Assembly: GCA_021324935.1 (NCBI GenBank)
Contig: JAJPIE010000023.1
Coordinates: 1-64,000, forward strand
Reading direction: 5' to 3'
DNA length: 64,000 bases
DNA from: Acidobacteriota bacterium
Lineage (GTDB): Bacteria; Acidobacteriota; Terriglobia; Acidiferrales; UBA7541
Made by a program: the position numbers and the translations under genes. The first letter of the stretch is position 1. The number at the start of each line of letters is the position of its first letter. A model generated the notes under the pieces. The model saw only the letters and a list, made by a program, of their open reading frames with translations, was not told the DNA's origin and made no database searches. Positions 35,237 through 43,877 of the stretch are shown piece after piece.

Positions 35237-36889
35237 CTATGCTTTCCACTTCCATCCCGCGAACTGCTCGCGGAGCGCGGTCTTCTTGAACTTGCCCACA
35301 CTCGTGCGCGGAATTGCGTCCACAAACACGAACGCATCCGGCAACTGCCAGTGCGCGAACGTTTTCTCCAGGAATTCGCGCAACTCCTGTTCGGTCGCCG
35401 TGGCCCCTTCGCGCAGCACCACGGCCGCCAGCGGACGCTCCGCCCATTTCGGATGCGGCAACCCGATGACGCATGCTTCCTTCACCGCGGGATGCCCCAT
35501 CAGGGTATTCTCCAGATCCACCGAGCTGATCCATTCGCCGCCAGATTTCACCAAGTCCTTCGAGCGGTCCACCAGCCGCAGATAAGCATCTTCATCGATT
35601 GTCGCGATGTCGCCGGTGCGAAACCACCCATCCGCGCTCCACCGCGCAACCTGGTCCGGCGCATCATAGTAGCTTCCCGCCACCCATGGCCCGCGCACTT
35701 CCAATTCTCCCGGAGTCTGTCCATCCCACGGAGCCTCCACTCCATCCTTGATAATCCGTGCCTCCACGAACGGCGCCGGCCAACCCTGTTTCGCTCGAAC
35801 CTCATACTTCTTCTCTTCTGGCCAATCTTTCATATGCGCCTTCAGCGCTCCGCCCGTGCCGATCGGGGTGGTTTCCGTCATTCCCCACAGATGTCGCAGG
35901 AATATTCCTTGTCGATCCAACCGCCGGATCAGCTCCAGCGGCGGCGCCGATCCCCCGCACGAGCCAAGCACAGGCGTCACCAGTTTCCAGCGTCCCGGAT
36001 TTTTTTCCAATTCTGCCAGCACGCCGGCCCAGACCGTCGGCACGCCACAGGCCATATTCACTTTTTCCTGCTCCATCAAATCCAGCAGATTTTCGCCGTC
36101 CAGATGCGGCCCCGGCAGAACCTGCTTCGCGCCCAGCATTGGTGCGGCGTGAGGAATGCCCCACGCATTCGCGTGAAACATCGGCACCATCGGCAGAATC
36201 GTGTCCTTGACACCCAGGCCAATGATCTCTCCCAGCCCCACGCTGAATGAATGCAGCACCAGCGCCCGGTGCGAGTAAATCACTCCTTTCGAGCAGCCCG
36301 TGGTCCCCGAGGTGTAACACATCGCCGCACCCTGATTCTCATCGATCGCGGGATAGGAAAACTCTTCGCTTCCCTCGGCCAGCAACTCCTCGTAGCTGAG
36401 AAAGCCTTCCGGGACGCTGCCGAATTCGAAGGGCACTACAATCACCCGCTCGAAATCAACCTCCGGCGCGAACTTCTCATAAAGCGGAAACAACACATCA
36501 TCCACCAGGAGAAAACGGTCTTTCGCGTGGTTCACAATTGCGGCTATCTCGTGTGGGTGCAGCCGCAGATTCAGCGTGTGCAGGATTCCCCCGGCGCAGG
36601 GCACTCCCCAGAAGGCCTCCAAGTGCCCGGAATGGTTCCACATCAGCGAAGCCACCCGCTCGCCGTCCTGCAAGCCGAGCTTTTTCAGCGCAGACGCCAG
36701 CCGCCGTGCCTTTTTGTACAGTTCGCCATACGTCGTCCGCCTAATTGTCCGGTCCGGCTTCCGCGACACCACTTCCACACGGGGAAAGATCTTGCCCGCC
36801 CGCTCCAGCATGGTCGGCAAGGTCAGTGGAAAACCCATCATGGTGCCCGGCGTTGGCATCTGCTTTTGTGTGCCCTGTTGTTCGCGCAT
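35237..36889 (-). CDS. AMP-dependent acyl-CoA synthetase (medium/long-chain fatty acid type)
   Basis: A 550-residue adenylate-forming enzyme from the ATG at 36889; the frame is open to 36958. It activates a fatty acid to acyl-AMP and then acyl-CoA. Motifs: YTSGTTGCSKGVIYSH (phosphate loop), WGMTETTPIG, DGWFRTGDIATID and SVGKFKKTALR with the catalytic lysine near the C-terminus. FHANAWGIPHAAPM is typical of the medium/long-chain clade. It stands alone between broken greB and a divergent RNA-binding protein gene. Confidence 0.92.
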   Translation of the reverse strand: MREQQGTQKQMPTPGTMMGFPLTLPTMLERAGKIFPRVEVVSRKPDRTIRRTTYGELYKKARRLASALKKLGLQDGERVASLMWNHSGHLEAFWGVPCAGGILHTLNLRLHPHEIAAIVNHAKDRFLLVDDVLFPLYEKFAPEVDFERVIVVPFEFGSVPEGFLSYEELLAEGSEEFSYPAIDENQGAAMCYTSGTTGCSKGVIYSHRALVLHSFSVGLGEIIGLGVKDTILPMVPMFHANAWGIPHAAPMLGAKQVLPGPHLDGENLLDLMEQEKVNMACGVPTVWAGVLAELEKNPGRWKLVTPVLGSCGGSAPPLELIRRLDRQGIFLRHLWGMTETTPIGTGGALKAHMKDWPEEKKYEVRAKQGWPAPFVEARIIKDGVEAPWDGQTPGELEVRGPWVAGSYYDAPDQVARWSADGWFRTGDIATIDEDAYLRLVDRSKDLVKSGGEWISSVDLENTLMGHPAVKEACVIGLPHPKWAERPLAAVVLREGATATEQELREFLEKTFAHWQLPDAFVFVDAIPRTSVGKFKKTALREQFAGWKWKA

Positions 36890-37099
36890 CCTATCACCAT
36901 TTGCCGACGCGTGCCCGAGGCTTGGGCCCCAGCCTGGTTCCTGCTTTTCTGGTTGCAAAAGCAGTCAATTTTCGAGAGTATCTCCGGGACCACTGAACCA
37001 CCCCGCCCGCGGCACGCCCTCCGGTTTGCCCCATAGGCGGACAGGTCTCTCAGTGCGCTCCGCAATCGCGGTTTGGTTCCGGGCAGAAGGAGTGGGCAG

Positions 37100-37492
37100 G
37101 TGAAGAAGCTTTATGTCGGTAATCTCCCGTTTTCCGCAGCTGAAGAACAGTTGCAGGAATGGCTGGGACAGTTGGGCGTGAGCGCCTCCGCGATCAATTT
37201 GATTCGCGATCGCTTCACGGGGCAGTCGCGGGGTTTTGCGTTCATCGAAATTGCAAACGATGAAGACGCCGATCGCGCGGTCGCCGCTCTCAATGGGCAG
37301 AATTTCGGCGGCCGGAACCTGGTGGTCAACGAAGCGCGTCCGCAGACTGAGCGCGGCGGTGGCGGCGGTGGCCGCGGCGGCTACGGTGGTGGCGGAGGCC
37401 GCGGTGGTGATCGGGGTGGGCGGGGCGGTGGTGGGCGGGGCGGCGATCGCGGAGATCGTGGCGACCGCGGCGATCGCGGGAACCGCTGGTAA
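37100..37492 (+). CDS. RRM-type glycine-rich RNA-binding protein
   Basis: A 130-residue protein starting at the GTG at 37100, with AAGGAG seven bases before it. A single RNA-recognition motif fills residues 1-78, with RNP2 LYVGNL (4-9) and RNP1 RGFAFIEI (about 42-49). A tail of Gly/Arg/Asp repeats (RGG-like, ending GNRW) follows. Bacterial proteins of this kind are often cold-inducible RNA chaperones. A strong terminator follows 31 bases later, so it is a single-gene transcript. Confidence 0.93.
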   Translation: MKKLYVGNLPFSAAEEQLQEWLGQLGVSASAINLIRDRFTGQSRGFAFIEIANDEDADRAVAALNGQNFGGRNLVVNEARPQTERGGGGGGRGGYGGGGGRGGDRGGRGGGGRGGDRGDRGDRGDRGNRW

Positions 37493-37523
37493 TCGGCGCA
37501 ACTCTGCATCGAATTCGCTGAGG

Positions 37524-37559
37524 ACTTCGGGCGCGTGCGCGCGCGCCCGAAGTCTTTTT
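37524..37559 (+). terminator. rho-independent terminator of the RNA-binding protein gene
   Basis: ACTTCGGGCGCG (37524-37535) pairs perfectly with CGCGCCCGAAGT (37542-37553), a 12-bp stem with a six-base loop, followed by CTTTTTC. Confidence 0.92.
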
Positions 37560-37909
37560 CATTTTTCTGCGGGCGGCTCCGAAATTCACAGCCTCGCGGA
37601 ATTTTTTCTGGATAACCCGTAACGTTGCGTGTACCATCCCCGCGAATTGGTGAGGGCTGCCTGCTTGCGAATCACCCAGCCCGCTTCTCTGCGCTGCGGC
37701 ATCGCGCGCGCCTTCGCTCCAGATGCCGAAACCTTTCGCGGGTTGACGTGTTTGATACATCAGGTCAAGAATCACATTCATTTTTCTTGACTTGCGCTAT
37801 AGGAGAAGGTACTTGCGCTGCCGAATTGCGGCGCGCGGCAGAGGCCGTCAGAAGGGAACCCCGAGCCACTGGAAAGCATCCAATTCAGGACGGCAGATTG
37901 CAACGCCCG
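37560..37909. other. intergenic region before the L13e-like gene
   Basis: No protein features are visible here, though a long frame is open from 37625 in phase with the next gene. The AT-richer stretch around 37740-37800 is the likeliest place for a promoter, but I cannot pick out well-spaced -35/-10 boxes. Confidence 0.4.
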
Positions 37910-38185
37910 ATGAACACTTGGCACAAACGCGATTGGAAGCAATTTTACGAACTGGCGCGCCGGCCGTGGCAGCGTCACCGTCCGCCGCGGCCCGTGTATC
38001 CCTCGGGCTTCAATCGCGTGCAGCCTGCCGCCGGCTTCAGCCTTTCGGAACTCGACGATGCCGGCGTGGATCTGGATCTCGCCGAAAGCCTCGGCCTCCC
38101 GGTGGACGCCGGCCGCATCGGAGCTTACGGCCCCAATGTGACTGTCCTCCGCGACTTCGTGCGCTCTTCCCGCCAGCCGCTGTAG
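37910..38185 (+). CDS. small L13e-like protein
   Basis: A 91-residue basic protein from the ATG at 37910 (a weak ribosome-binding site). Residues about 31-85, RPVYPSGFNRVQPAAGFSL... then SELDDAGVDLDLAESLGLPVD, follow the eukaryotic/archaeal ribosomal L13e pattern: GF(S/T)L-x-EL-x-x-AG-(hydrophobic)-x-x-x-A-x-x-(hydrophobic)-GI-x-VD. A TVLRDFV end mirrors its ANVxxLK helix. Bacterial ribosomes lack L13e, so the role is unknown, perhaps RNA or DNA binding. The start could be further upstream. Confidence 0.6.
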   Translation: MNTWHKRDWKQFYELARRPWQRHRPPRPVYPSGFNRVQPAAGFSLSELDDAGVDLDLAESLGLPVDAGRIGAYGPNVTVLRDFVRSSRQPL

Positions 38186-38237
38186 TCCTGCTTCCTCTCG
38201 TGTAGTAATCTCCCGCATTGCTTAAGGGAGTATCCGA

Positions 38238-39086
38238 ATGAATCGATTGCTCTTCGCCGGCGTGCTATTTTCGCTTGTACTTGCGCCAGCGTATTCACAG
38301 ACCGCCATCCCCAACTATTCCATCTAGGCGATTCGCTACGCCGATTCGCCCGGCGATTCCGTCGCTGACCTGGTAATGGGCGCGCCGAAGGAGGAGAAGA
38401 TCGACACTATTTTCGCCGTCTGGCTGATTCGCGGCGGCGGGCGCAACATTCTCTTCGACAGCGGCTTTCATCGCGAGCGCTGGTTCAAGGAATGGCCCAT
38501 TCAAAATTTCCTGCGTCCCGACGAGGCCGTGAAACTCGCGGGAGTTCAACCGGACGAAGTCACCGACATCGTCATCAGCCACGCCCACTGGGACCATCTG
38601 GGGGGCATCGATCTTTTTCCGAAAGCGACGGTGTGGATTCAGGAAGAGGAGTTTCGCTATTACACGGGACCGGCCTGGCAGCCCGGCGGCGATCATGGCG
38701 GCATCGATCCCGACGACGTTCAATACCTCGTTCGCCTGAACACCGAGGACCGCTTGCGCCTGGTGAAGGGCGACAACGTGGAGCTCTTTCCCGGTATCCG
38801 CGCCTTCACCGGCGGCCACCACACATTTTGTTCTCAATACTTGCTAGTGGAAGGGGAGCCAAAGTTCGTACTGGCCTCGGACAACGCTTACCTTTATCGC
38901 AATCTGCTCACGAGAACCGCAAGCGCCACGTTCACCGACGACCTTTGGCCTGCGAACGTCAAAAATCAGGAGCGCATGGCCCAGTTAGCCGGTTCGGTCG
39001 ACCGCGTCATCCCCGGCCACGACGCCCTGGAATTCCAGAAATATCCCACCCACGGCCGCGTGGCCACGCTGAAACCTCCGAAATAG
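38238..39086 (+). pseudogene. exported metallo-beta-lactamase-fold hydrolase with in-frame TAG
   Basis: An intact start (GGGAG seven bases before the ATG at 38238) and signal peptide (MNRLLFAGVLFSLVLAPAYS) lead into the fold. Codon 30 is then TAG (38325-38327), where relatives have Tyr (YSI-x-AIRYA). The same frame continues for 253 codons with FDSGF, HAHWDHLGGIDLF (the HxHxDH zinc motif), FTGGHHTF, ASDN and VIPGHD. The enzyme resembles N-acyl-homoserine-lactonase-like hydrolases. An internal ATG at 38376 could make a 236-residue form lacking the first strands and the signal peptide. No other lesion is visible. Confidence 0.8.
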
Positions 39087-39141
39087 CTCCATTTGTAAGC
39101 CGCGTGCATTCCACGTAAAATAGAGGCTTCCGAAACCTTCC

Positions 39142-40059
39142 ATGGCCTCACCTTTCAACATCATCTCCAACGGCGCGGCCAAAGTGCCGCCTCCGGACGC
39201 GCACCCTCGCCCCGACTGGCTCCGCGTTCGGTTCCTCGGCGGCGAGCGCTACCAGGACCTGAAGCGCATCATGCGCACCCTTGAATTGCACACGGTCTGC
39301 GAGTCGGCCCGCTGCCCGAACATGGGCGAGTGCTGGGAACACGGCACCGCCACGTTTATGATTCTAGGGGACATTTGCACGCGTGCCTGCGGCTTTTGCG
39401 CGGTTCCCTCCGGCAAGCCTGTCGGCCCTCCTGACGAGGAGGAACCTGTGCGTGTGGCCGAAGCCGTGGCATCGATGGGATTGCGATACGCCGTGGTCAC
39501 CAGCGTGAACCGCGACGACCAGCCCGACGGCGGCGCGCGCATCTTCGCCCGCACCATTCAGGAAATTCGCAAGCGTGTCCCTGGCTGCAAGGTGGAAGTG
39601 TTAATCCCTGATTTTCGCGGCGATTGGAATGCGCTCGACCAAGTCCTCGCCGTGAAGCCCGACATTCTGAATCACAACACGGAAACGGTTCCGCGCCTTT
39701 ACCGCCAGGTGCGCAAGGGCGCGCTCTACGAGCGCTCGCTCGAACTCCTGCGCCGCGCCAAGGCCACACACGCCGACGTGCCCACGAAAACGGGATTGAT
39801 GTTAGGCCTGGGTGAGGAAAAAGAAGAAGTACTCGCGACCATGCAGGATTTAGCCGCGCAGGGAACCGACATTCTAACGCTGGGCCAATACCTGCAACCT
39901 ACCAAGGAACACTTGCCGGTGATCCGCTTCGTCCATCCCGACGAATTCGCCGAATACAAGCACGTCGGCGAAAAAATGGGTTTCAAACACGTGGAATCGG
40001 GCCCGCTGGTTCGCTCTTCCTACCACGCCTTTAACCAAGCAGAATCCGCCGTCCGTTAA
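39142..40059 (+). CDS. lipA: lipoyl synthase
   Basis: A 305-residue radical-SAM enzyme that inserts two sulfurs into octanoyl chains of lipoyl-dependent enzymes. The auxiliary-cluster cysteines are in [12 protein letters not shown], the radical-SAM cluster in CTRACGFC, and the C-terminal RSSYHA carries the conserved Ser ligand. Length and motifs are standard. Its targets would include the E2 partner of the 2-oxoglutarate dehydrogenase E1 encoded at 44516-47071, although lipB and the E2 gene are not in the window. Confidence 0.97.
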   Translation: MASPFNIISNGAAKVPPPDAHPRPDWLRVRFLGGERYQDLKRIMRTLELHTVCESARCPNMGECWEHGTATFMILGDICTRACGFCAVPSGKPVGPPDEEEPVRVAEAVASMGLRYAVVTSVNRDDQPDGGARIFARTIQEIRKRVPGCKVEVLIPDFRGDWNALDQVLAVKPDILNHNTETVPRLYRQVRKGALYERSLELLRRAKATHADVPTKTGLMLGLGEEKEEVLATMQDLAAQGTDILTLGQYLQPTKEHLPVIRFVHPDEFAEYKHVGEKMGFKHVESGPLVRSSYHAFNQAESAVR

Positions 40060-40091
40060 TCAAGCCGCCTTGAGAAGCTCGCGATTCGTTC

Positions 40092-41282
40092 TTATTTTGA
40101 TTCGACGATGGACCAATCGGTGAAGGGCACGGCTCTTCCGCCCCGGATAATCGTGGGAATGACGTGGTCAAAGCCCTTGTGGGATTTGGCGGAATAGTTG
40201 AGCTTGAGTTGCGGTCCAAGGCCCATATCCACATCGTGCAGCGACTCAATGGCCGCAATGAGCCCTTCGCGCGTCAGATCCTTGCCCGCTTTCTTCAAAC
40301 CTTCCACCATCACCATCGCGTCCACAAACCCTTCCAGGCTCACGAAGCTCGGCCGCACCGCCGGCATGTATTTCTGCATGGTGCGCCGGTAAAGCGCCAC
40401 GGTTTTCAGGTCCGTCAGGTAGTAGGGCGGCACCACCTGCGTGACAACGGTATCCTCGGCATCGGCTCCCGCGGCCTGAATCAGATCGTCCGTTCCGACA
40501 AAGGAAACCGTAACGAACAGCGGCTTCCACCCTTGGGCGTGGGCTTGTTTCAGGATGGGCGCCACCGTGTTCGACGGCCCAACCACGATCACCGCTTGCG
40601 GGTCCGACGCTTTCACCTTTTCGATGGCCCCGGAAACCTGCGTGGTCTGGCGGGTGTAGGCAGCTGTGGCGATGGAAACAGCGTTTTCTTTTTCGAGCGC
40701 GTTTTGCACGCCGAGGAGCACCGCTCCGCCAAACGCATCGTCCGGGTAGATCACCCCGATTTTCTTGAAATGCAGCGTCTTGACCAGCCCGCCGATCTGT
40801 TCCTGGGTTTCGTCCCCATAGGAAGCGCGCACATTGATCACCCAATGCCGCAGCGGAGTATAGAGCGTCTGTGCACCAGTGAAGAGCCCGATGAGCGGAA
40901 TTTTGTTGCTTTCCGCCAGCGGCACATATTTCACGGCGGTGGGCGTGCCAACAAAAAATCCCATGGCGAACACTTTTTGGGCAATCAGTTTGTCCCAGCA
41001 GGCCTGCGTCCTCGCCGGATCGTAGCCGTCATCCTGCGAAATCAGATGCAGCTTGCGGCCATTCACCCCGCCCTCGTCGTTTACGGAACTAAAATACGCC
41101 TCGGCTCCCGCCAGGGTCTCGCGCCCGAGAAAGCTTGAAGGGCCCTCCAACGCGGCGCAGGATCCAATCACAATCTCTTTTTCGGTAACCCCGGCAACCG
41201 TCTGGCTGCTGGCTGCGATGGGCGCCAGCAATCCCGCCACTGCCAACAACAGAGCCCGTGTAAAGCGCCGGTATGCCTTCAC
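40092..41282 (-). CDS. periplasmic ABC-type substrate-binding protein (branched-chain amino acid type)
   Basis: A 396-residue type I periplasmic binding protein (Peripla_BP_6). The GTG at 41282 is chosen because GAGGAGG lies six bases upstream; the frame is open to 41423. The signal peptide ends near AASSQ, then GVTEKEIVIGSCAALEGPSSFLG begins the Leu/Ile/Val-binding fold, and GGVNGRKLHLISQDDGYDP is typical. No permease or ATPase gene is adjacent, so it is an orphan component or acts as a sensor. The ligand is unknown. Confidence 0.9.
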   Translation of the reverse strand: MKAYRRFTRALLLAVAGLLAPIAASSQTVAGVTEKEIVIGSCAALEGPSSFLGRETLAGAEAYFSSVNDEGGVNGRKLHLISQDDGYDPARTQACWDKLIAQKVFAMGFFVGTPTAVKYVPLAESNKIPLIGLFTGAQTLYTPLRHWVINVRASYGDETQEQIGGLVKTLHFKKIGVIYPDDAFGGAVLLGVQNALEKENAVSIATAAYTRQTTQVSGAIEKVKASDPQAVIVVGPSNTVAPILKQAHAQGWKPLFVTVSFVGTDDLIQAAGADAEDTVVTQVVPPYYLTDLKTVALYRRTMQKYMPAVRPSFVSLEGFVDAMVMVEGLKKAGKDLTREGLIAAIESLHDVDMGLGPQLKLNYSAKSHKGFDHVIPTIIRGGRAVPFTDWSIVESK

Positions 41283-41473
41283 GGCTTCCTCCTCAATGGT
41301 CTTGCAGACCGGGCAAATTCCTTTTTCCCACTCTACGCCCGTAGAGCCAGCCTTCAACAGGAATTCGGCAGCGTGCGGCCAATCCGGCAGGTGCTGTTTT
41401 GAAACGTAACTCGGAGTGGGCACACCCCTGCGCCATTGCTGGCGCTTGTTCCGGGGTCAGTTCAGGAAAGAAC

Positions 41474-41758
41474 TTACTTCGCGGCGGCGGCGGCTTTCTT
41501 GGTGGCTTTCACGGCGGCGGATGCTTTGCGGCGGCGCTTGGTTTTTGGCGGGGTAGCGGGCGCTTCGCCGATGAGTTCCGCAGTAAAAATGCTGGTGACG
41601 AACAGCTTCGGCCCATGGTCGTCGAAATCGATGGCGGTGCGTTCCGGATCCGAGGCGGTTACAATCCCCAGGCCGTAAATCTCGTGCTTGACGGTTTGCC
41701 CTTCCTGCATTACTTGCACAACTTCCTCCTTAGACCGCTCGCTGAGTTTGTACTTCAT
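41474..41758 (-). CDS. small basic protein with Lys/Ala-rich tail
   Basis: A 94-residue protein. Residues 19-60 (GQTVKHEIYGLGIVTASDPERTAIDFDDHGPKLFVTSIF) look like a small SH3/CarD-like or DUF3553 beta-barrel, with the H-x-x-(Y/F)-G-x-G-x-V pattern. The tail (about 68-94) is rich in Lys and Ala, as in histone-like H1-type proteins. It probably binds nucleic acid or RNA polymerase. The cold-shock gene lies 60 bases upstream on the same strand, with a hairpin between them. Confidence 0.7.
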   Translation of the reverse strand: MKYKLSERSKEEVVQVMQEGQTVKHEIYGLGIVTASDPERTAIDFDDHGPKLFVTSIFTAELIGEAPATPPKTKRRRKASAAVKATKKAAAAAK

Positions 41759-41775
41759 CGACTGCTGCTGGAAGA

Positions 41776-41807
41776 GGAGAGGTTTCGAACCCCTCGGAAA
41801 CCTCTCC
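41776..41807 (-). other. 11-bp hairpin between csp and the small basic protein gene
   Basis: GGAGAGGTTTC (41776-41786) pairs with GAAACCTCTCC (41797-41807) around a ten-base loop. No T-run follows on the minus strand, so it is more likely an RNA-processing or stabilising element than a simple terminator. Confidence 0.5.
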
Positions 41808-41818
41808 GAATCTACAGG

Positions 41819-42022
41819 CTAGAGGCTTGTGACGTTCTCTGCCTGAAGGCCCTTCGGGCCCTTCTTTACCTCGAATTCCACCGCCTGGCCTTCATTCAGG
41901 GACTTGTAGCCGTCCATTTGAATGGCGGAGAAGTGCACGAAAACATCTTCTCCGGTCTGGCGCTGGATGAACCCGTAGCCCTTCGAAGCATTGAACCACT
42001 TCACTGTTCCTTGTTCCTTCAC
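41819..42022 (-). CDS. cold-shock domain protein (CspA family)
   Basis: A 67-residue protein starting at the GTG at 42022, preceded by GAGG seven bases away. The whole chain is one cold-shock domain: [15 protein letters not shown] (RNP1) and DVFVHFSAI (RNP2). It binds single-stranded RNA/DNA and melts RNA structure. The leader contains a stable stem-loop with a T-run about 85 bases upstream, which may regulate it or end the previous transcript. Confidence 0.96.
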   Translation of the reverse strand: MKEQGTVKWFNASKGYGFIQRQTGEDVFVHFSAIQMDGYKSLNEGQAVEFEVKKGPKGLQAENVTSL

Positions 42023-42107
42023 TTCAAAACCTCGATGTTGAAATTGCTTTGCCTCTCTTGGTCGCGGCGTCTGGTTTCCCAAGCTCCGAGACAGCCTCTA
42101 GCCCGAC

Positions 42108-42137
42108 AAAAAAAGGCTGCGATTTGTTGTCGCAGCC
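42108..42137 (-). terminator. rho-independent terminator / possible attenuator upstream of csp
   Basis: On the minus strand GGCTGCGA (42137-42130) and TCGCAGCC (42122-42115) form a perfect 8-bp stem with a seven-base loop, followed by seven Ts. It could terminate the hpnH transcript, 180 bases after 42316, or lie in the csp leader. Confidence 0.75.
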
Positions 42138-42315
42138 CTTGAACGAGTCAAAAGGTAATACAAGAGCAACAAACGCTATACCTAACACTATCACAAGAAA
42201 GGGGTTATTGTCCAGAGGGGCGGGTATCAGGGGGCCACCGCTCTCATGATATAACTTTCAGATTTTAGGTGGGTTAGCTGCGATTCAAGCGCGAAACATG
42301 CGAGCCCTTATTCGG

Positions 42316-42756
42316 CTACTCTTCCAGCGATTCCGGCTCGATGGTGGCCTGCCCCTGCCCGCTCGTCTTCTTTTCCCAATATTTTTTCACCCAAGCTTCC
42401 CAGCTTTTCCCGGCAGCGGTATCCCGGCCGGTAAAAACCAGCGCGGAAATATCCTCATAGGCGATTTTTATACGTTGATTAGAATCTTTTGGTAAAAGTC
42501 GCACAAATGAAGTGCTTAGCGTCTGCCCAATGATCCGGTCGAAGATATATCCTTCGAGCTTGGCGCCGTCTTTGCTCGTGATGGTGACATCTCCGCGGTA
42601 ATCGAAGGCCTTTTCCAAGGCTTCCCGCAGGTCATCTTCGCTGGCCAACTCTGGAACCCAGCCTTGCAATCCTTCATGGACAATTCCCGGAGCCACTTCT
42701 AACTGATCGGGATGGAGCGTGCGCTCGGGCCGGTCGGCGTGTCTTGGGCCGGTCAC
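42316..42756 (-). CDS. conserved hypothetical partner of HpnH
   Basis: A 146-residue protein coupled to hpnH (its start overlaps the hpnH stop by four bases). The middle (about 47-110) has YRGDVTITSKDGAKLEGYIFDRI and RIKIAYEDISALVFTGRDTAAGKSWEAW, an Sm/PilZ-like beta-barrel pattern with a Trp-rich end. There is no signal peptide or membrane segment. Coupling to HpnH suggests a role in hopanoid modification or its control. I do not recognise a named family. Confidence 0.7.
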   Translation of the reverse strand: MTGPRHADRPERTLHPDQLEVAPGIVHEGLQGWVPELASEDDLREALEKAFDYRGDVTITSKDGAKLEGYIFDRIIGQTLSTSFVRLLPKDSNQRIKIAYEDISALVFTGRDTAAGKSWEAWVKKYWEKKTSGQGQATIEPESLEE

Positions 42757-43877
42757 GCGCGGGTCTCCTCAAGGTTGTTCGGGGTTTCAATCTGGACGAG
42801 CGGGTTGTAGGAATGCACGGGGGTGACCGGCTCGTTCAAGAGTGCGTCGGCGTCGGCATCCGCATATTTGTCAAATAAGGTCGCTTTGGCAGTTGCGAGC
42901 AGGCCGCTGAGGCCACTGAAGGTGTGATCGACGGCGGTGGCCTCATATCCGCTGTGGACCATACAATTCGCGCATTCCGGATTTCCAGATTCCGTGCCGT
43001 AATTGGCCCACTTGGTCTCCGCCATGAGTTCCGCAAATGTATCCGCATAACCGTCTTGCAGCAAATAGCAGGGTTTCTGCCAGCCAAAAATCGAGTAGGT
43101 CGGCATACCCCACGGGGTGCACTTGAAATCGCGCTTTCCCATCAGGAACTCGAGGAACAGCGGCGACTGGTTGAATTGCCAATGGCCCTTTCGGTTCGAC
43201 AAGATCGCCCGGAACAACCGCCGCGTCCGAGCGCGTCCCAGGAAATGCTTCTGGTCCGGCGCCTTGTCATAGGAGTAGCCGGGGGAAAGCATCATGCCTT
43301 CCACGCCCAATTCCATCATTTCATCGAAAAACGCCCGCACGCTCTTGGGATCGGCACCGTCAAAGAGCGTGGTGTTGGTGGTCACGCGAAAGCCGCCCTG
43401 CAACGCGGCCTTAATTCCTTCCATGGCAAGGTCGTACCCGCCTTCGCGGCATACAGAAAAGTCGTGATGTTCTTTTTGCCCGTCCACATGCACGGAGAAC
43501 GTCAGATATTTGCTTGGCTTAAACAGATGCAGCTTTTCTTTCAGCAGCAGGGCATTGGTACACAGGTAGATGTACTTCTTTCGGGCCACAAGGCCTTCAA
43601 CGATCTTTTCGATCTGCGAATGCATCAGCGGCTCGCCGCCTGGGATCGACACCATGGGCGCCCCGCACTCATCCACGGCCTTGAAGCATTCTTCCGGGGA
43701 AAGCTCCCGCTTCAGCACGTGCGCCGGGTATTGAATTTTTCCGCAGCCCGCGCATGCCAGGTTGCAGCGGTAGAGCGGCTCCAGCATCAGGACCAGTGGA
43801 TACTGCTTCCGCCCCTGCATCTTCTGTTTAAGGACGTAGCTAGCTACCGTCCACATTTGCGATATTGGTACGGGCAT
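42753..43877 (-). CDS. hpnH: radical SAM adenosyl-hopene transferase HpnH
   Basis: A 374-residue radical-SAM protein that attaches adenosine to diploptene-type hopanoids. MPVPISQMWTVASYVLKQKM is the characteristic HpnH N-terminus. CNLACAGCGK gives the cluster cysteines, and GGEPLMH and a Cys-rich C-terminal region (PECANCMVHSGYE) follow. Other hopanoid genes (shc, hpnG) are not in this window. Its presence implies that the organism makes C35 hopanoids. Confidence 0.95.
   Translation of the reverse strand: MPVPISQMWTVASYVLKQKMQGRKQYPLVLMLEPLYRCNLACAGCGKIQYPAHVLKRELSPEECFKAVDECGAPMVSIPGGEPLMHSQIEKIVEGLVARKKYIYLCTNALLLKEKLHLFKPSKYLTFSVHVDGQKEHHDFSVCREGGYDLAMEGIKAALQGGFRVTTNTTLFDGADPKSVRAFFDEMMELGVEGMMLSPGYSYDKAPDQKHFLGRARTRRLFRAILSNRKGHWQFNQSPLFLEFLMGKRDFKCTPWGMPTYSIFGWQKPCYLLQDGYADTFAELMAETKWANYGTESGNPECANCMVHSGYEATAVDHTFSGLSGLLATAKATLFDKYADADADALLNEPVTPVHSYNPLVQIETPNNLEETRA

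Noticed and set aside
34805..36250. A 481-codon plus-strand frame across broken greB and the acyl-CoA synthetase gene
   Set aside because: It runs antisense through the well-defined synthetase motifs and has no features of its own.
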